In this document: one piece after another, positions 61,483 to 64,000 of the stretch | Numbering within the stretch: the first letter of the stretch is position 1 | Layout: every line of letters begins with the position of its first letter | Source: Eubacteriales bacterium | GTDB taxonomy: Bacteria > Bacillota > Clostridia > Lachnospirales > Lachnospiraceae | Assembly: GCA_030524225.1 (NCBI GenBank) | Contig: JAUNGV010000006.1 | Location: 1-64,000 of the forward strand | Reading direction: 5' to 3' | DNA length: 64,000 nucleotides | Program-made: the position numbers and the translations under genes | Notes under the pieces: generated by a model | Seen by the model: the letters and a program-made list of their open reading frames with translations, nothing else | Database searches by the model: none | Told to the model about the DNA's origin: nothing

Positions 61483-61971
61483 GTGCTTGTAATGGATAAT
61501 GGAATAATCGTCATGACGGGCGTGGTTGATGAAAGATACAGGGCGGCCAGAAAGAAAATGCAGCTATTCAACAGACAAGAAGTGGAAGAAATCGTGAAGG
61601 GATCAGCTGCATTGATCGGAGACGGGGACAGAGTACCGGAAGAGATCGTAATTTATTATTTCGGTGCGGGAACCGTGGAAGCCGTAAAGAAGAAAGAAAG
61701 GCAATCCGCGAAAATAGCGGAAAAAGCAGGAAAGAATTACATACACACGCAGTACACGGGAACTGTGTACACGGAAGCGGGAGGTGGAGCACAGACCTAT
61801 TTCACGCTTGCGGGCGTGTATGAGGCGGCGCGGTGGTATAACGAGTGGACATTAAGAGAGATCCGGGAAGAGTACCAGAGAAAGAAAGAGGAGCAGGAAG
61901 CGCAGGCGCGCGGGAAGAAGCGGCAGGCCGCCGGATCAGAACAGGGAAACGGGAAAGAAGGGAGTGAATAA
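61483..61971 (+). CDS. Protein of unknown function, duplicated (copy 2)
   Basis: 162 residues; GTG 61483 is well spaced to the repeat-borne GGGGGAAGGG, ATG 61492 is the alternative. Related to the 60,936 gene in the E-E-I-V and T-L-A-G-V-Y-E-A-A-R-W-Y-N regions; charged C-terminal tail (K-K-E-E-Q-E-A-Q-A-R-G-K-K-R). No known domain. Ends three bases before the next ATG, so co-translated. Confidence 0.65.
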   Translation: MLVMDNGIIVMTGVVDERYRAARKKMQLFNRQEVEEIVKGSAALIGDGDRVPEEIVIYYFGAGTVEAVKKKERQSAKIAEKAGKNYIHTQYTGTVYTEAGGGAQTYFTLAGVYEAARWYNEWTLREIREEYQRKKEEQEAQARGKKRQAAGSEQGNGKEGSE

Positions 61972-61973
61972 AG

Positions 61974-62324
61974 ATGGTACGGGAGTTACTGGGAAGAGGA
62001 AGGGAACAGGCCGTCAGTAAAGCGTATTTAATGCGGCGGCTGGACGTGACAGAACGAGACCTTGTAAAGCAGATCGAAACAGAGAGGAAAGCGGGCGTTG
62101 TGATCTGTTCCACTTCGGCGCGCGGCGGCGGGTATTATCTGCCGAAGAACCGGCAGGAGGTGAAAGAATTTATAGATTCCATGGAGCGCCGGGGGCGGAA
62201 TATCTTCGCTTCTATTACGGCGGCGAAGAAGCTTCTTGCGGCGATGGATGGGCAGTTGAGCGGCCAGCAGAGCATTCCAGGAACGGAGCCGGGAGGATAT
62301 GAAGCGCCAGAGCGCGGGGAGTGA
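61974..62324 (+). CDS. Helix-turn-helix protein of mobile elements
   Basis: 116 residues. The order V-R-E-L-L-G-R-G-R-E-Q-A-V-S-K-A-Y-L, L-D-V-T-E-R-D-L-V-K-Q-I-E-T-E-R-K-A-G-V-V-I-C-S and G-G-G-Y-Y-L-P is one I know from clostridial phages and integrative elements, forming a winged helix that resembles primase/loader-associated proteins. DNA binding is likely; role in replication or regulation is inferred. Confidence 0.7.
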   Translation: MVRELLGRGREQAVSKAYLMRRLDVTERDLVKQIETERKAGVVICSTSARGGGYYLPKNRQEVKEFIDSMERRGRNIFASITAAKKLLAAMDGQLSGQQSIPGTEPGGYEAPERGE

Positions 62325-62441
62325 TCGGGCGCAGATTCTTGCATACAGGGTTTAGCGAATAGTTGAAAGCGTGGGAGGGCGCGCTTGCTCCCGTGAGGGA
62401 GAATCAAAAGGGCGGAGCGCCAGAGAACAGGAGGGAAAGCG

Positions 62442-62681
62442 GTGAACATGGGAAAGAGAGCGAAAGAGAGAGAAAGCAGCAGACGAGAAGAGGAAAGGAA
62501 AGAGCCAATGTATACTATCCGAAGTATGGATAGGTGGAGGAGAACCACAGCAGACAAATATTTCGAAAATCGGGATGAAGCGCTTGTATATGGCGGGAGA
62601 GAGGTACAACAGGGAAGAATTGTGTTCCTGCTGCGGGAAATGGGAAGCGGAGTGTTTGAGATCGAGAAAGAAATCGTATAG
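62442..62681 (+). CDS. Small protein of unknown function
   Basis: 79 residues from GTG 62442 (GGAGGG upstream), or 77 from ATG 62448. Basic, charged N-terminus (K-R-A-K-E-R-E-S-S-R-R-E-E-E-R-K-E), then W-R-R-T-T-A-D-K-Y-F-E-N-R-D-E-A-L and G-R-I-V-F-L-L-R-E-M-G, which looks like a small beta-strand domain. The 243 bases after it (to 62924) hold no supported gene. Confidence 0.5.
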   Translation: MNMGKRAKERESSRREEERKEPMYTIRSMDRWRRTTADKYFENRDEALVYGGREVQQGRIVFLLREMGSGVFEIEKEIV

Positions 62682-62924
62682 GCAGGAGAGAAAGGGGGAG
62701 TATTCCCTTCCCCTTTCCATAGATGGACTTCCCGCCGTCATTGGGAACATTTTCTCTCGAAAATGAGAGGGCGGAAGGAAACCGGGGAAGAAAGCGGGAA
62801 AAGGATGAAACATAGCAGGCGCGGAAGCGGCAAAAAAGACCGCCGAAGCGCCGTGAAAAAGGGCGGCAAAACCGCCAAAGAGACGCGGTAAGGCTATTTA
62901 TAAATCGTAAAGGAACGCGGAAAA

Positions 62925-63827
62925 ATGCCATATATACGGGAAGAGTGCAGGGCGGGGCGCACTCTGGAAATATGCAAATACCATTCCGCGCGATATGGAA
63001 AGCCGGGAACGAGAGGAGAACGCAGGGGAAGCAGTACGGAGGCAATGCGGGCGGCAAATGCGCGAAAGTCAGAAAAGGAATTGCGGCGTGCGCTGAACGC
63101 CAATTTCAGAGACGGTACAGACGCTCTTATTACGCTCTCATGGAGAAGAGGGAAGGAACCGGCAGGGAGCCGGGAGGCGGTGCGAGAAATGCAGCTGTTT
63201 TTCCGTGGACTGGGCAGGGATTACAAGAAGGCGGGGAAGGTGCTGAAATATGCCTATACACTGGAAATAGGAGCCAGAGGGAGCAGGCACGCGCACGCGG
63301 TCATATCATCGGCAGATCTGCAGGAGATCACGGGAAGGTGGAAGAAGGGAGCCGTGAACGTGGTTCCGCTTCATTCTGGCGGCCAATATGCTAAAATAGC
63401 GGCATATTTTGTAAAATATTCCATCCGAACAGAGAAAACGGAGGGGCGCAAGATCGGGCGGCGCTTCTACGCTTCAAAGAATCTCATAAGGCCGCAGGCA
63501 AGGAAAGAGATTGTGCAGGCGCGGACGTTTTCGGAGAGGATCAGGCCGCGCGCCGGGTATTATCTGGACGGCGAGAGCGTCCGGGCCGGAATATGCGAGA
63601 TCACAGGGCAGCCATACATTGCGTATACCTACATCATGGAACAGCCGCAGGGACAGACAGAGGCAGCCGCAGGAGGCCGCCAGAGAAAGCAGGAAGGCCG
63701 CGGGAGGCCCGCCGGGAAGGGTAAGGCAGGAAGAGCCAAGCACAGGCCAGAGGAACGGGAAGAAAAGACGAAAAAACAAAACGAACAAAGGACGAACAAA
63801 GGAAAAATAGAAAAAATGCGGAAATGA
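62925..63827 (+). CDS. HUH replication protein, G2P/ORF2 type
   Basis: 300 residues. Start M-P-Y-I-R-E-E-C-R-A-G-R-T-L-E-I-C-K-Y-H-S-A-R-Y-like block is common to Rep proteins of clostridial plasmids and prophages. The HUH metal motif is H122-A-H124 (R-H-A-H-A-V-I), and Y161-x-x-K164 in A-A-Y-F-V-K-Y-S is the probable nicking Tyr site. It would nick one strand and start rolling-circle replication. AAAGGAACG precedes ATG 62925. The last ~90 residues are basic and low-complexity. Confidence 0.8.
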   Translation: MPYIREECRAGRTLEICKYHSARYGKPGTRGERRGSSTEAMRAANARKSEKELRRALNANFRDGTDALITLSWRRGKEPAGSREAVREMQLFFRGLGRDYKKAGKVLKYAYTLEIGARGSRHAHAVISSADLQEITGRWKKGAVNVVPLHSGGQYAKIAAYFVKYSIRTEKTEGRKIGRRFYASKNLIRPQARKEIVQARTFSERIRPRAGYYLDGESVRAGICEITGQPYIAYTYIMEQPQGQTEAAAGGRQRKQEGRGRPAGKGKAGRAKHRPEEREEKTKKQNEQRTNKGKIEKMRK

Positions 63828-63890
63828 AAAGAGAGAAACGGCGTGCCGGATCAGACCGGGAAGAGATCAAACACAGGGAGCGGGCGCGGC

Positions 63891-63988
63891 GGTAGGTACT
63901 ACCAGAGCATGGACAGCGTGCGGGGCGGGGAAGGTGCGGAGGATTCCCCCGAAAAAATGAAAAAATATTTTGCGTTTCGTTACGCAAA
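63891..63988 (+). other. Hairpins downstream of rep, candidate nick/origin region
   Basis: GGTAG-GTA-CTACC (63891-63903) and TTTGCGT-TTCGTT-ACGCAAA (63969-63988) are perfect stems of 5 and 7 bp, in 170 bases after the HUH gene with no frame of note. Rolling-circle origins are often hairpins near rep, so one may be the nick site; this is inference. The second could also be a terminator without T-run. Confidence 0.35.
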
Positions 63989-64000
63989 CCGCCGGGGAAG

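Overview
The window looks like chromosomal DNA of a Gram-positive anaerobe, most likely a Lachnospiraceae-type member of Clostridia. The basis is AGGAGG-type ribosome binding sites, frequent GTG and TTG starts, many AGA/AGG arginine codons, PglK-like ABC exporters, a small protein of a kind I associate with clostridial genomes next to galE, and a G2P-type Rep protein typical of mobile elements in these bacteria. The family assignment is inference; no rRNA or other marker is present.

About 52 kb (1-52,500) is one very large surface-polysaccharide (EPS/capsule/glycan) locus. Region A (1-25,500, GC-rich, all genes on +) holds the tail of an SGNH hydrolase, an AsnB-type amidotransferase, a GT11-GT2 fusion, a PglK-like ABC flippase, an inserted AAA-ATPase/PIN-nuclease pair, DUF5672, GT17 and GT11-like enzymes, a GT2-Wzy polymerase fusion, the initiating polyprenyl-phosphate sugar transferase, a GT4, a DUF6056-like membrane protein, two GT2s, a pyruvyl transferase, a Wzx flippase and a GH105-like hydrolase. 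Region B (25,600-52,500, more AT-rich, with minus-strand islands) holds a GT11 fucosyltransferase, a radical SAM/SPASM protein with its own promoter, a GT26-GT4 fusion, GT4s, an acyltransferase, a GT2, two O-FucT-like enzymes, a second DUF5672 and a second PglK-like ABC transporter, a bacterial GT6 (ABO-blood-group family), three DUF2142-type membrane proteins, a minus-strand GT-C-like protein, another GT4, a minus-strand GT11 and a second Wzy-like polymerase.

The expected assembly is: the sugar phosphate is loaded on undecaprenyl phosphate by the 14.2 kb transferase; GTs extend it; pyruvate and acyl decorations are added; Wzx or PglK-type exporters flip it; the Wzy proteins polymerise it. 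Six fucosyltransferase-fold enzymes plus a GT6 suggest fucosylated, possibly blood-group-like structures. No GDP-fucose synthesis genes and no Wzz/tyrosine-kinase genes are seen here.

Region C (52,675-56,990) is core chromosome: a small membrane protein, trpS, a UDP-sugar pyrophosphorylase, galE and a small conserved protein. The pyrophosphorylase and galE can supply UDP-sugars to the locus.

Region D (about 57,200-64,000) is the left part of a mobile element running off the window: two paralogous divergent switches (XRE repressor facing a 'METxLN' small protein), small unknown genes, a tandem array of ~260-bp purine-rich repeats, an excisionase-like HTH gene, a duplicated pair of unknown genes with a 44-bp direct repeat, and an HUH (G2P-type) replication protein. 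No integrase lies inside the window.
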